Position numbers and translations under genes: made by a program
Part shown: positions 1-6,210 of the stretch, piece after piece
Position numbering within the stretch: position 1 is the stretch's first letter
Layout: each line of letters opens with the position of its first letter
The notes under the pieces: model-generated
Databases searched by the model: none
Seen by the model: the letters and a program-made list of their open reading frames with translations, nothing else
Told to the model about the DNA's origin: nothing
Origin: an uncultured Caulobacteraceae bacterium
GTDB taxonomy: Bacteria > Pseudomonadota > Alphaproteobacteria > Caulobacterales > Caulobacteraceae
Length of the DNA: 6,210 nt
Direction of reading: 5' to 3'
NCBI GenBank assembly: GCA_946480495.1
Contig: CAMLKO010000064.1
Span: 1 to 6,210 of the forward strand

Positions 1-554
1 TCGGCGAAGGTGGTGCGCTCGTTGGCGACGCGGAACAGGTTCTGGTTGGGGATGACGATCAAGGTGTCGACGTAGCGCTGCAGCTCGGCGATCCCGGCGT
101 CGGCCAGCCGCATGCGGTGGCGGCCTTCGAAGTGGAAGGGCTTGGTGACCACGCCGACGGTCAGGATGCCGCGCTCGCGGGCGCACTTGGCGATGATCGG
201 GGCGGCTCCGGTGCCGGTGCCGCCGCCCATGCCGGCGGTGATGAAGACCATGTGGGCGCCGTCGAGGTGCTCGCCGATCTCGGGCGTCGACTCTTCAGCG
301 GCGCTCATGCCGACTTCGGGGTGGGCGCCGGCGCCGAGGCCCTGCGTCACCTGGACGCCGAGCTGGATGCGGCGGTCGGTCTTGGAGAAGGCCAGCTGCT
401 GGGCGTCGGTGTTCGCAACCACGAACTCCACGCCCTCCAGGCCCGCCTCGATCATGTTGTTGACCGCGTTGCCCCCGGCTCCGCCGACGCCGAACACGAC
501 GATACGAGGCTTCAGCTCCGTCGTCTGGGGAGGAAGAAACTTGAAACCGCTCAT
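1..554 (-). CDS. ftsZ: Cell division protein FtsZ, N-terminal part (3' end outside window)
   Basis: FtsZ is the bacterial tubulin homologue: a cytoplasmic GTPase that polymerises into the division ring at midcell. The window holds 184 complete codons from the ATG at 554; the reading frame stays open to base 1, so the GTPase domain is cut and the C-terminal domain, linker and FtsA-binding tail are missing. Visible motifs are the Rossmann glycine loop [13 protein letters not shown] (residues 22-34), ANTDAQ (47-52), the tubulin signature GGGTGTG (110-116) and the NERTTFA stretch at the cut edge. From [12 protein letters not shown] (11-22) onward the sequence looks nearly identical to Caulobacter FtsZ as I remember it; only the first ten or so residues differ, as is usual in the family. 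The start is supported by this alignment. The upstream Shine-Dalgarno is weak (a GGGG run ending 6 bases before the ATG). It follows ftsA after a 227-base gap with likely promoter elements. Confidence 0.97.
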   Translation of the reverse strand, partial: MSGFKFLPPQTTELKPRIVVFGVGGAGGNAVNNMIEAGLEGVEFVVANTDAQQLAFSKTDRRIQLGVQVTQGLGAGAHPEVGMSAAEESTPEIGEHLDGAHMVFITAGMGGGTGTGAAPIIAKCARERGILTVGVVTKPFHFEGRHRMRLADAGIAELQRYVDTLIVIPNQNLFRVANERTTFA

Positions 555-591
555 GAGGACCCCGCGTAGCCCGAACCTTGCCCACACCGGC

Positions 592-610
592 GAATCCGCC
601 TCGCCGAATC
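592..610. promoter_or_regulatory. Pair of GANTC sites (CcrM methylation) in a short direct repeat
   Basis: GAATC occurs at 592-596 and 606-610, 14 bases apart, in the imperfect direct repeat CGAATCCGCC / CGAATCGCC. GANTC is the target of the cell-cycle-regulated adenine methyltransferase CcrM of Alphaproteobacteria. The pair is 38 to 56 bases upstream of the ftsZ start, so it would lie in the leader or close to the promoter. Confidence 0.6.
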
Positions 611-626
611 GCCAGTCGGCGACAGG

Positions 627-632
627 GTTAAC
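627..632. promoter_or_regulatory. Additional TTAAC half-site (possible CtrA half-site)
   Basis: A third GTTAAC hexamer lies 21 bases (about two helical turns) from the nearer half of the double CtrA box at 649-663. A lone half-site is weak evidence, but it would be on the same face of the DNA as the full box and could extend CtrA binding towards ftsZ. Confidence 0.35.
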
Positions 633-652
633 TAGACCGCCACCATCGTTAA
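629..652 (-). promoter_or_regulatory. Speculative ftsZ core promoter overlapping the CtrA box
   Basis: On the minus strand TTAACG (652-647) matches the Caulobacter housekeeping -35 consensus TTGACG in five of six positions. After a 10-base spacer comes TCTAGTTA (636-629), which is only a poor match to the -10 consensus GCTANAWC. If used, the -35 would lie inside the CtrA double box, an arrangement suited to repression. The -10 match is weak and other promoter positions in the region are possible. Confidence 0.25.
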
Positions 653-663
653 CTGGCGGTTAA
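649..663. promoter_or_regulatory. Probable CtrA binding site (TTAA-N7-TTAA)
   Basis: The sequence is TTAA, then CTGGCGG (7 bases), then TTAA. This matches the full CtrA consensus spacing exactly, and each half is embedded in a GTTAAC hexamer (648-653 and 659-664). CtrA is the master response regulator of the cell cycle in Caulobacterales. At the ftsZ promoter of C. crescentus it represses transcription in swarmer cells. The site lies 95 to 109 bases upstream of the ftsZ start codon. Binding is inferred from the motif and from the conserved context. Confidence 0.75.
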
Positions 664-674
664 CTCGATAGTCT

Positions 675-679
675 GAGTC
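675..679. promoter_or_regulatory. GANTC site (CcrM methylation)
   Basis: GAGTC lies 11 bases outside the CtrA double box, on its ftsA side. That is a position where methylation state could influence GcrA recruitment or CtrA-controlled initiation. The motif is exact; its function is inferred from the known CcrM dependence of ftsZ in Caulobacter. Confidence 0.55.
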
Positions 680-729
680 GGGCGTTTGGGGGCGTGTTGA
701 ACGGAGTTTTTTTGCTTTTAAGGCAAAGG

Positions 730-739
730 TTTCGCGAAA
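730..739. repeat. Perfect 10-bp palindrome TTTCGCGAAA
   Basis: A perfect two-fold symmetric sequence lies in the ftsA-ftsZ gap, within the near-symmetric GTTTCGCGAAAAC. It could be an operator for a dimeric regulator, or chance in a short AT-richer island. I do not recognise it as the site of a known regulator. Confidence 0.3.
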
Positions 740-750
740 ACGGGCAAGTC

Positions 751-755
751 GAATC
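751..755. promoter_or_regulatory. GANTC site (CcrM methylation)
   Basis: GAATC lies 27 bases beyond the ftsA stop codon, the most distal of the four GANTC sites from ftsZ. The motif is exact. Whether it belongs to the ftsZ promoter is less certain than for the nearer sites. Confidence 0.45.
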
Positions 756-781
756 GGTCGCCGCGCGAGCCAACAACACTG

Positions 782-2107
782 TTAAAGATTGTCCCTCAGC
801 CAGGAAGCGGCCTTGACGAGGGCGTTGGCGCGGGGGTCGAGCGGTTCGCGGCGCACGCGCGCGCCGGCCAAAATCTTGGACGAAACGGCTTCGCGGGGCC
901 CGAAAGCGGCCCGGTGCAGGATGCCGGCGGCGGCGCAGAAGGCGGGGCCCGAAGCTGCGTCGGCCAGGTGGGGGACGCGGCGGGGACGGCCCAGGCGCAC
1001 GGGGCGGTCGAAGACGCGCACGGCGACCTCGCGCACGCCCTGCAGCTGGCTCGCGCCGCCGGTCAGCACGATGCCGGCGCCGGGCTCGACCGGAGCGCCG
1101 GAGGCGCGCAGGCGCTCGCGCAGCAGTTCGAGGGTCTCCTCGACGCGCGGGGCGATGATGCCCTTCAGCATGGAGCGGGGCGCCACGACCGGGCCCGCGC
1201 CGGGATCGTCGCCGCGCGGCGGCGCCTCGATCATCTCGCGGTCCTCGTTGGCCGAGGCGATGGCCGAGCCGTGCAGGGTCTTGATGCGCTCGGCGCCGGC
1301 GATGGTGGTCGAAAGCCCGCGCGCGATGTCGGCGGTGACGTGGTGGCCGCCGACGGGCAGCGAATCCACGTGCACCAGCGAGCCGCCGGCGAACACGGCC
1401 GCCGAGGTCGAGCCGCCGCCCATGTCGATGCAGAGCGCGCCGAGATCCATCTCGTCTTCCTCAAGCGCCGCCAGCGCCGAGGCGAAGGGCGCGGCGACCA
1501 CGCCTTCGAACTGCAGGTGGGCGCGCTCGATGCAGTGGCCGAGCGTCTGGAAAACGTTTTCGCTGATCGAGACGACGATCAGCTCGAGCCCGAGCGAGCG
1601 GCCGAACATGGAGCGCGGGTCGCGCACGCCGCCCTGGCCGTCGACGTACCAGGCGACCGGCAGCAGGTGGATCGGCTTGCGGCCCGGCAGGCGGACCTGG
1701 TTGAGCGCGGCGGAAATGGCGCGGGTGCAGTCGTTGTCGGAGATCGGGCGGGCGCCCAGCGACACCTGCGACTTCACGCGGTGGCTGGCGAGCTGGCCGC
1801 CGGAGGCCGCGACGGTGACGGCCTGGACGGAGACGTTGGCGACGGTCTCGGCGCGCTCGACGGCCTGGGCGATGGCCTGGGCGGCCTCGTCCATGTTGAC
1901 GATCGCGCCGCCCTTGATGCCGCGCGAGGCGACGTAGCCGACGCCGGCGGTGGTCAGCGTCCGCTCCTCGCGCTTGACCCCTTCGGGCCGCATGACGAAG
2001 CAGGCGACCTTGGACGCGCCAAGATCGACCGCGGCGATCACGGGCGCGCGGCCGGCCAACGCCTTGAGGCCGTCCCGTGCTTCTCTGCGATCTTCAATAC
2101 GCGACAT
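782..2107 (-). CDS. ftsA: Cell division protein FtsA
   Basis: FtsA is an actin-like ATPase that tethers FtsZ filaments to the inner membrane and recruits later divisome proteins. The 441-residue product is close to the family length (E. coli 420). Visible motifs are phosphate-1 VDLGASKVACFV (27-38), the region around RGIKGGAIVNMDEA (62-75) leading into the 1C subdomain (about 95-180), phosphate-2 CIDMGGGST (226-234) and the adenosine motif GIVLTGGAS (345-353). The last 15 residues, ending in ASWLRDNL, form an amphipathic helix of the membrane-targeting type. About 20 charged residues precede the ATPase core, somewhat more than in E. coli, and a proline/glycine-rich loop lies at 296-309. The ATG at 2107 is preceded by AGGGGA at 4 bases. 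It lies 24 bases after ftsQ and so is probably cotranscribed with it. FtsA acts with the downstream ftsZ product. Confidence 0.97.
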   Translation of the reverse strand: MSRIEDRREARDGLKALAGRAPVIAAVDLGASKVACFVMRPEGVKREERTLTTAGVGYVASRGIKGGAIVNMDEAAQAIAQAVERAETVANVSVQAVTVAASGGQLASHRVKSQVSLGARPISDNDCTRAISAALNQVRLPGRKPIHLLPVAWYVDGQGGVRDPRSMFGRSLGLELIVVSISENVFQTLGHCIERAHLQFEGVVAAPFASALAALEEDEMDLGALCIDMGGGSTSAAVFAGGSLVHVDSLPVGGHHVTADIARGLSTTIAGAERIKTLHGSAIASANEDREMIEAPPRGDDPGAGPVVAPRSMLKGIIAPRVEETLELLRERLRASGAPVEPGAGIVLTGGASQLQGVREVAVRVFDRPVRLGRPRRVPHLADAASGPAFCAAAGILHRAAFGPREAVSSKILAGARVRREPLDPRANALVKAASWLRDNL

Positions 2108-2131
2108 GTCGTCCCCTAGCCCTGGAGCCCA

Positions 2132-3034
2132 TCAGGCTCCTCCCGCGACTGGTTGTTCCGGCGCCGGCGCCGCAGCCCTCGGCCGCACGGCGATCATTTC
2201 CGGGTCGCGCAGGTCGACCCGCTCAAAACCCAGGTCCAGCAGCCGCTGGCGCGCGTCGAGCTGGTCGAGCTGCATCAGCGCCTGGCCTTCGTTCATGGCC
2301 GGCAGCTGGATGATGGAACCGTCCTTCAGCCGCAGGTCCCAGCGGCGCTCGTCGACGCGCACCAGCGCCTCGATCCGCTCGCGAAGGCGCGGGCGCTGCT
2401 GGATCTCCGGCATGAGGGCCGCGACGGCGGTGTTGGCGCCCTCGCCGACGATCAGCGGCAGGTCGGGGAACTTCATCGGGTCGGCTTCGGGGATGATGGC
2501 GCCCTTGCGGTCGACGACGAAGCTGCGCCCGGCGTGCTGCCACACGGCCTGGGCGTCGCGCTCGGTCACGGCGATGACCAGGGTGTCGGGCAAGAGGCGG
2601 ATGACCCGCGCCTCCTTTACCCAGCCGACCTTCTCGACGTTGGCCTTGACGGCGGCGAGGTCCATGCCGATCAGCGGCTGGTCGCGGAAGAGGCCGGCGG
2701 CCTTGAGCACATCGGCCTGCGCCATCGCCGAGGCGCCCTGCACATGCACCTTGCGCAGCTTGAAGCCGGCGGCGGCGAACTGGTTGTAGACGGTCTGCTG
2801 GGCGCCGGTCACGAGGCGCTCGCCGCGATGGCCGGTGGCGAGCGTGACGGCGACGCCGCCCACGAGCACGACGGCGGCGACGAACAGCGCCAGCTTTGGA
2901 GAGATGCCTCCGGCGCGCGCGGGTCCGGGCTTGCCCGCTGGCCGGGCGGACGAGCGCCCCCGCGCCGGAGCGGCGGCTATGTTTGCCCGAGGTTTGGCGT
3001 CAGCCCGCCGCGCCCCCCGCACCGCCGCGGGCAT
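2132..3034 (-). CDS. ftsQ: Cell division protein FtsQ
   Basis: FtsQ is a bitopic inner-membrane protein that joins FtsL and FtsB and links early and late divisome assembly. The 300-residue product has a basic, Ala/Pro/Arg-rich cytoplasmic tail (1-45), one transmembrane helix (about 46-67), a POTRA domain in the periplasm (about 91-160, from [10 protein letters not shown] to LVIAVTERD) and the FtsQ beta domain (about 163-285). The short C-terminal tail is Ala/Pro rich. I chose the ATG at 3034 because GGAGG (3045-3041) sits 6 bases before it; the ATG at 3040 would directly abut that Shine-Dalgarno, and the frame also allows a start at 3079. The chosen start overlaps the end of ddl by 35 bases. 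Resemblance to Caulobacter FtsQ, which I recall beginning MPA, supports it. A separate ftsQA promoter inside ddl is possible. Confidence 0.93.
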   Translation of the reverse strand: MPAAVRGARRADAKPRANIAAAPARGRSSARPAGKPGPARAGGISPKLALFVAAVVLVGGVAVTLATGHRGERLVTGAQQTVYNQFAAAGFKLRKVHVQGASAMAQADVLKAAGLFRDQPLIGMDLAAVKANVEKVGWVKEARVIRLLPDTLVIAVTERDAQAVWQHAGRSFVVDRKGAIIPEADPMKFPDLPLIVGEGANTAVAALMPEIQQRPRLRERIEALVRVDERRWDLRLKDGSIIQLPAMNEGQALMQLDQLDARQRLLDLGFERVDLRDPEMIAVRPRAAAPAPEQPVAGGA

Positions 3035-3944
3035 ACGCATCCTCCGTGATCCAAAGCACCAGTCGATCGAACGAAACACCGGTATGGGCCGCCTGCTCTG
3101 GGACGAGCGAAGTCGGCGTCATGCCGGGTTGCGTATTCACCTCCAGAAGGACCAGAAGGTCGTTAATGTCGTCATAACGAAAGTCCGATCTGGTCACCCC
3201 TTGGCAACCAAGAGCGGCATGGGCTGCTTGCGCCATCCCAAGAGCGCGGTCGAACGCCGCAGCCGGCATATCGGCGGGGACGACGTGGCTTGAACCGCCG
3301 TCCGCATACTTGGCGTCGTAGTCGTAAAAGCCGGTGCGCGGGACGATCTCGGTGACGGTGAGCGCCCGGTCGCCCATGACGGCGACGGCCAGCTCCTTGC
3401 CGGCGATGTAGGGCTCGATCATCACCTCCTCGCCGAAGGTCCAGCCGGGCTGGCTGAGTTCTTGCGGCGGGGTGTTGGCGCCCTCGAAGACGAGGAAGAC
3501 GCCGACGGACGACCCCTGGGCGTTGGGTTTGACGACATAGGGCGGCGCCATCACGTGCTCGCGCGCCGCCTCGTGGCGGTTGTAGAGGCCGCCGCCGGGA
3601 ACGACGACGCCGGCGGCCGCCAGAACCGCTTTCGCCTTGGCCTTGTCCATGGCGAGCGCCGAGGCCAGCACGCCGGAGTGGGTGTAGGGCAGGCCGAGCG
3701 TTTCGAGGACGCCCTGCACGCAGCCGTCCTCGCCCCATTCGCCGTGCAGGGCGTTGAAGCAGACGTCGGGTTTGAGGTTCGCGAGCACGGCGGCGATGTC
3801 GCGCCCGGCGTCGACGCGGGAGACCTTTGCGCCCAGCCGCTCCAGGGCGTCCGCGCAGGCCGCGCCGGAGACGAGGCTAACCTCGCGCTCGGGCGACAGG
3901 CCGCCCATCAGGACGGCGACGTGCTTGCCTGCGAGGCTGGTCAT
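3000..3944 (-). CDS. ddl: D-alanine--D-alanine ligase
   Basis: This ATP-grasp enzyme of the cytoplasm joins two D-alanines for the UDP-MurNAc-pentapeptide. The 314-residue product has the usual DdlB length. Visible motifs are [12 protein letters not shown] (13-24; E19 aligns with E. coli DdlB E15), HGEWGEDG (68-75), [15 protein letters not shown] (87-101), [13 protein letters not shown] (137-149; S145 aligns with S150), FYDYDAKY (206-213; Y213 aligns with Y216), RSD (252-254; R252 aligns with R255) and the metal-binding [15 protein letters not shown] (266-280; E268 and N270). No catalytic residue appears lost. The ATG at 3944 shares an ATGA overlap with the murB stop; its own ribosome site is weak, pointing to translational coupling. 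The last 80 or so codons use A/T-ending codons far more than the rest of the gene, and this part contains a possible CtrA site. Confidence 0.97.
   Translation of the reverse strand: MTSLAGKHVAVLMGGLSPEREVSLVSGAACADALERLGAKVSRVDAGRDIAAVLANLKPDVCFNALHGEWGEDGCVQGVLETLGLPYTHSGVLASALAMDKAKAKAVLAAAGVVVPGGGLYNRHEAAREHVMAPPYVVKPNAQGSSVGVFLVFEGANTPPQELSQPGWTFGEEVMIEPYIAGKELAVAVMGDRALTVTEIVPRTGFYDYDAKYADGGSSHVVPADMPAAAFDRALGMAQAAHAALGCQGVTRSDFRYDDINDLLVLLEVNTQPGMTPTSLVPEQAAHTGVSFDRLVLWITEDAYARGGAGGAAG
3041..3045 (-). promoter_or_regulatory. Shine-Dalgarno of ftsQ (decides start)
   Basis: On the minus strand GGAGG is followed by ATGCGT and then the ATG at 3034. The six-base spacing favours that second ATG over the one at 3040, which has no spacer. 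The site lies within the coding sequence of ddl, so ftsQ translation is probably coupled to ddl. Confidence 0.75.
3163..3177. promoter_or_regulatory. Candidate CtrA site inside ddl, possible ftsQA promoter element
   Basis: The plus strand reads TTAA, TGTCGTC (7 bases), ATAA and then C, one mismatch from TTAA-N7-TTAAC; the minus strand ends in a perfect TTAAC. It holds the only TTAA I found outside the ftsZ promoter region. It lies about 130 bases upstream of ftsQ. In C. crescentus CtrA activates a separate ftsQA promoter late in the cell cycle, so the location makes sense. I could not identify a convincing -10 element. Confidence 0.45.
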
Positions 3945-4843
3945 GCGGGCCGTCCGATGCGCTTGATTTCCCAGTCGAGCTCGACGCCGAACTTCTGCTT
4001 CACATCCGCACGCACCGCTTCGCCGAGGCCTTCGAGGTCGGCGGCGGTGGCTTCGCCGGTGTTGATCAGGAAGTTGGCGTGCAGCGGCGAGAACATCGCC
4101 CCACCGAACGGCTTGCCGCGCCAGCCGGCCTCGTCGACGAGTTTCCAGGAGGAATGGCCTTGCGGGTTCTTGAAGGTCGAGCCGCCGGTCTTCTCGCGGA
4201 TCGGCTGGGTGGTTTCGCGGCGCTCGGTGATCTCGGCCATGCGGGCCTTGATCGCTTCCGGATCGCCGGGCGTCCCCTCGAACTCGGCGGAAAGGACGAT
4301 CAGGTCGGCGCCCTGCAGCGCCGAATGCCGGTAGGTGTAGTGGAGGTCGGCGTTGGCCAGCCGCTTCACCTGGCCGTCGCGGTCCATAACCGTGGCGTGG
4401 GTCAGCACCTTCACGGTCTCCGAGCCATAGCATCCGGCGTTCATCACCGCCGCGCCGCCGACCGTGCCGGGGATGCCGGCGTAGAACTCCAGGCCCGCGA
4501 TGCCGGCTTCGGCGGCCTTGCGGGCGAGGATGGCGTCGGGCACGGCGGAGCCTGCCTTGATGGCGGTGGGGCCCAGGACCTCGACCTGGTTGAAGCCGCG
4601 GCCCAGCCGGATGACCACGCCCTCGACGCCGCCGTCGCGGACGAGGGTGTTGGAGCCGACGCCGAGCGCCGTCACGGGCACGTCCTTGGGAAGGCTTTTC
4701 AGGAAGGCGGCGAGGTCGTCCTCGTCCTCGGGCATGAAGACCACATCGGCCGGGCCGCCGACGCGAAACCAGGTGAAGGGGCCGAGCGGCTCGCCCTTCA
4801 TCAGCTTGCCGCGGACTTGCGGCAGTTGGTCCGTCCAGCTCAC
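3941..4843 (-). CDS. murB: UDP-N-acetylmuramate dehydrogenase (UDP-N-acetylenolpyruvoylglucosamine reductase)
   Basis: This cytoplasmic flavoenzyme uses NADPH to reduce UDP-GlcNAc-enolpyruvate to UDP-MurNAc, the second committed step of peptidoglycan synthesis. The 300-residue length fits the shorter type II MurB family rather than the E. coli type (342). FAD-binding motifs are [11 protein letters not shown] (23-33), [14 protein letters not shown] (59-72) and [18 protein letters not shown] (123-140). YRHS lies at 171-174. The catalytic GSTFKNP (221-227, proton donor S222) is followed by AGWRGK (239-244), HANFLIN (255-261) and the terminal WEIKRIG, whose E292 aligns with the conserved catalytic glutamate. 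The start is GTG at 4843 in a GTGA overlap with the murC stop, preceded by a good GGAGG at 10 bases; an ATG at residue 15 would shorten the usual N-terminus. The stop overlaps the ddl start. Confidence 0.97.
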   Translation of the reverse strand: MSWTDQLPQVRGKLMKGEPLGPFTWFRVGGPADVVFMPEDEDDLAAFLKSLPKDVPVTALGVGSNTLVRDGGVEGVVIRLGRGFNQVEVLGPTAIKAGSAVPDAILARKAAEAGIAGLEFYAGIPGTVGGAAVMNAGCYGSETVKVLTHATVMDRDGQVKRLANADLHYTYRHSALQGADLIVLSAEFEGTPGDPEAIKARMAEITERRETTQPIREKTGGSTFKNPQGHSSWKLVDEAGWRGKPFGGAMFSPLHANFLINTGEATAADLEGLGEAVRADVKQKFGVELDWEIKRIGRPA

Positions 4844-6210
4844 TTGGCCAGCGCCTCCAGCTGGCCGGGGAGCGCGTAGGCCCAGCTGGTGATGTCGCCG
4901 GCGCCGAGGCAGACGACGAGGTCGCCCTTCGCCGACTCCTGCGCGATCAGGCCGGCCAGCGCATCGGGCCCTTCCAGCGGGATCGCCCGGCGGTGGCCGT
5001 AGCGGCGCAGGCCTTCGACCAGGGCGTCCTTGCTGACGCCTTCGATGGGCTGCTCGCCGGCCGAATAGACGTCGGCGACGATCACCGTGTCGGCGTCGTT
5101 GAAGCAGCTGGAGAAGTCGGCGAACAGGTCGCGCAGGCGGGTGTAGCGGTGCGGCTGAACGACGGCGATCACCTTGCCCTTGGAGACCTGGCGGGCGGCG
5201 CGCAGCACGGCGGCGATCTCGACCGGGTGGTGGCCGTAGTCGTCGACGACGCGCACGCCGTTGACCGTGCCGGTGGTGGTGAAGCGGCGCTTGACGCCCT
5301 CGAAGGTGGCAAGCCCCTCGCGGATGTCGTCTTCGCTGACGCCCAACTCGCGGGCCACGGTGATGGCGGCCAGCGCATTGGAGACGTTGTGCCAGCCGGC
5401 CATCGGCAGGCGCAGGGCCCGCATGGTCACCGCCTCACCGTCACGCGGCTGGATGCAGACGTCGAAGGTGGCGCCGTCCGGGCCCATCTCGACGGCGGCG
5501 GCGCGGACCTCGGCCTGCGGGTTGATGCCGTAGGTGATCAGCCGCCGGTTCTCGACGCGGGCGGCCATGGCCTGCACCTCGGGATGGTCGAGGCAGATGG
5601 CGGCGAAACCGTAGAAGGGGATGTTCTCGACGAAGTCCTGGAAGGCGCGCTTGACCGCTTCGAAGTCGCCGTAGTGGTCGAGGTGCTCGGGGTCGATGTT
5701 GGTGACCACGGCCACCGTCGACTTCAGCTTCAGGAAGGTGCCGTCGCTCTCGTCGGCCTCGACCACGATCCAGTCGCCCTCGCCCACCTTGGCGTTGGTG
5801 CCGTAGGCGTTGATGATGCCGCCGTTGACCACCGTCGGATCGAGCCCGCCGGCGTCGAGCAGCCGCGCCACCATCGAGGTCGTCGTCGTCTTGCCGTGGG
5901 TGCCGCCGACGGCGATCGAGAACTGCAGCCGCATCAGCTCGGCCAGCATCTCGGCGCGGCGGACCAGCGGCAGGCGCCGTTCGCGGCCGGCGACCATCTC
6001 CGGGTTATCGGCCTTGACCGCGGTCGAATAGACGACGGCCGAGGCGCCTTCGACGTGGGAGGCGTCGTGGCCGATGAAGATCTTGGCGCCCAGCTTCTCC
6101 AGCCGCTCGGTGTTGGCCGACGCCTTGGCGTCCGAGCCCTGCACCGTGTAGCCGATGCGCAGCATGATCTCGGCGATGCCGCTCATGCCGATGCCGCCGA
6201 TGCCGATGAA
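4840..6210 (-). CDS. murC: UDP-N-acetylmuramate--L-alanine ligase, 5' end outside window
   Basis: MurC is the cytoplasmic ATP-dependent ligase that adds L-alanine to UDP-MurNAc, the first amino acid of the peptide stem. The window holds 456 residues and the stop. Translation is open at base 6210, where the frame reads [17 protein letters not shown], the conserved N-terminal UDP-binding loop. The true start is therefore beyond the window, perhaps 10 to 15 codons upstream, and the internal ATG at 6186 is not the start. In visible numbering: the P-loop [10 protein letters not shown] (102-111), [10 protein letters not shown] (151-160), [12 protein letters not shown] (170-181), [11 protein letters not shown] (272-282), DDYGHHPVE (323-331), VVQPHRYTR (350-358) and the terminal GAGDI (436-440). 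All three Mur ligase domains are present and intact. The stop overlaps the murB GTG by four bases; the gene upstream is expected to be murG but is not visible. Confidence 0.97.
   Translation of the reverse strand, partial: FIGIGGIGMSGIAEIMLRIGYTVQGSDAKASANTERLEKLGAKIFIGHDASHVEGASAVVYSTAVKADNPEMVAGRERRLPLVRRAEMLAELMRLQFSIAVGGTHGKTTTTSMVARLLDAGGLDPTVVNGGIINAYGTNAKVGEGDWIVVEADESDGTFLKLKSTVAVVTNIDPEHLDHYGDFEAVKRAFQDFVENIPFYGFAAICLDHPEVQAMAARVENRRLITYGINPQAEVRAAAVEMGPDGATFDVCIQPRDGEAVTMRALRLPMAGWHNVSNALAAITVARELGVSEDDIREGLATFEGVKRRFTTTGTVNGVRVVDDYGHHPVEIAAVLRAARQVSKGKVIAVVQPHRYTRLRDLFADFSSCFNDADTVIVADVYSAGEQPIEGVSKDALVEGLRRYGHRRAIPLEGPDALAGLIAQESAKGDLVVCLGAGDITSWAYALPGQLEALAK
4854..4858 (-). promoter_or_regulatory. 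Shine-Dalgarno supporting the GTG start of murB
   Basis: GGAGG on the minus strand lies within the last codons of murC, 10 bases before the GTG at 4843. It supports this non-ATG start over the in-frame ATG 14 codons downstream. Confidence 0.6.

Larger units (their letters stand above)
555..781 (-). promoter_or_regulatory. ftsA-ftsZ intergenic region, probable cell-cycle-controlled ftsZ promoter and leader
   Basis: This is the only long gap in the window. It carries five of the six TTAA tetramers and four of the seven GANTC sites I found in all 6210 bases, so its composition is clearly special. Motifs, reading towards ftsZ: GAATC at 751-755, a perfect palindrome at 730-739, an A/T-rich tract at 707-721, GAGTC at 675-679, a CtrA-type double box at 649-663, another GTTAAC at 627-632, and GAATC at 606-610 and 592-596. 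In Caulobacter crescentus the ftsZ gene is known to have its own promoter, repressed by CtrA and stimulated by CcrM methylation together with GcrA. The motif content here fits that scheme, but the transcription start cannot be read from sequence. I see no open reading frame that looks like a gene in it. Confidence 0.8.

Noticed and set aside
707..727. Rho-independent terminator between ftsA and ftsZ
   Set aside because: The T run is on the plus strand, while transcription is on the minus strand, where it is an A run. The stem is only 5 bp and AT-rich.
914..2119. Long plus-strand open frame of 401 codons opposite ftsA
   Set aside because: It is antisense to a clear FtsA, its product is a low-complexity Gly/Ala/Asp/Arg mixture, and it is in codon register with ftsA, where high GC at third positions removes stops. 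No family motif is visible.
2153..3049. Plus-strand open frame of 298 codons opposite ftsQ (and similar ones opposite ddl, murB and ftsZ)
   Set aside because: Same high-GC shadow effect opposite genes with unmistakable family motifs. Compositions are Arg/Gly/Ala/His-rich and no domain is recognisable.
3035..3079. FtsQ start at 3079 (15 extra residues)
   Set aside because: The extra residues come from ddl coding sequence in another frame, and the strong GGAGG is placed correctly for the ATG at 3034.
3000..4433. A 477-codon minus-strand frame that would extend ddl far upstream
   Set aside because: The extra N-terminal part is out-of-frame murB sequence. The ligase fold begins at the ATG at 3944, which forms an ATGA overlap with murB.
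1..6210. A novel system, mobile element, CRISPR array or RNA gene
   Set aside because: All coding capacity is taken up by six intact or edge-cut dcw genes in the standard order. No repeat array, transposase, inverted terminal repeats, tRNA-like or rRNA-like sequence was seen.

Overview
The window is a stretch of the division and cell wall (dcw) cluster of a high-GC alphaproteobacterium. Everything reads on the minus strand. In transcription order, from high to low coordinates, the genes are murC (5' end outside the window), murB, ddl, ftsQ, ftsA and ftsZ (3' end outside). The FtsZ N-terminal domain and the gene order look like Caulobacteraceae (Caulobacter, Phenylobacterium, Brevundimonas type). 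That placement is strengthened by candidate sites for two cell-cycle regulators of that group: a perfect TTAA-N7-TTAA CtrA box and a cluster of GANTC (CcrM methylation) sites in front of ftsZ. The genus itself is inference.

Layout. Bases 6210-4840 hold murC, 4843-3941 murB, 3944-3000 ddl and 3034-2132 ftsQ. These four overlap one after another, by 4, 4 and 35 bases, which is typical of translational coupling. A 24-base gap leads to ftsA (2107-782). A 227-base intergenic region (781-555) then precedes ftsZ (554-1). It is the only long non-coding stretch in the window and is rich in regulatory motifs.

How the genes work together. MurB and MurC complete and extend UDP-MurNAc, Ddl makes the D-Ala-D-Ala dipeptide for the pentapeptide, FtsQ is the bitopic divisome protein of the FtsQLB complex, FtsA anchors FtsZ filaments to the membrane, and FtsZ forms the ring. 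Precursor supply and division machinery therefore sit in one transcription unit, with a likely separate promoter for ftsZ. A second candidate CtrA site inside the end of ddl may mark a separate ftsQA promoter.

I found no mobile element, RNA gene, CRISPR array or unknown gene, and no sign of a new biological system. The most interesting content is regulatory: the motif concentration upstream of ftsZ, and the less GC-biased end of ddl with its near-consensus CtrA site.
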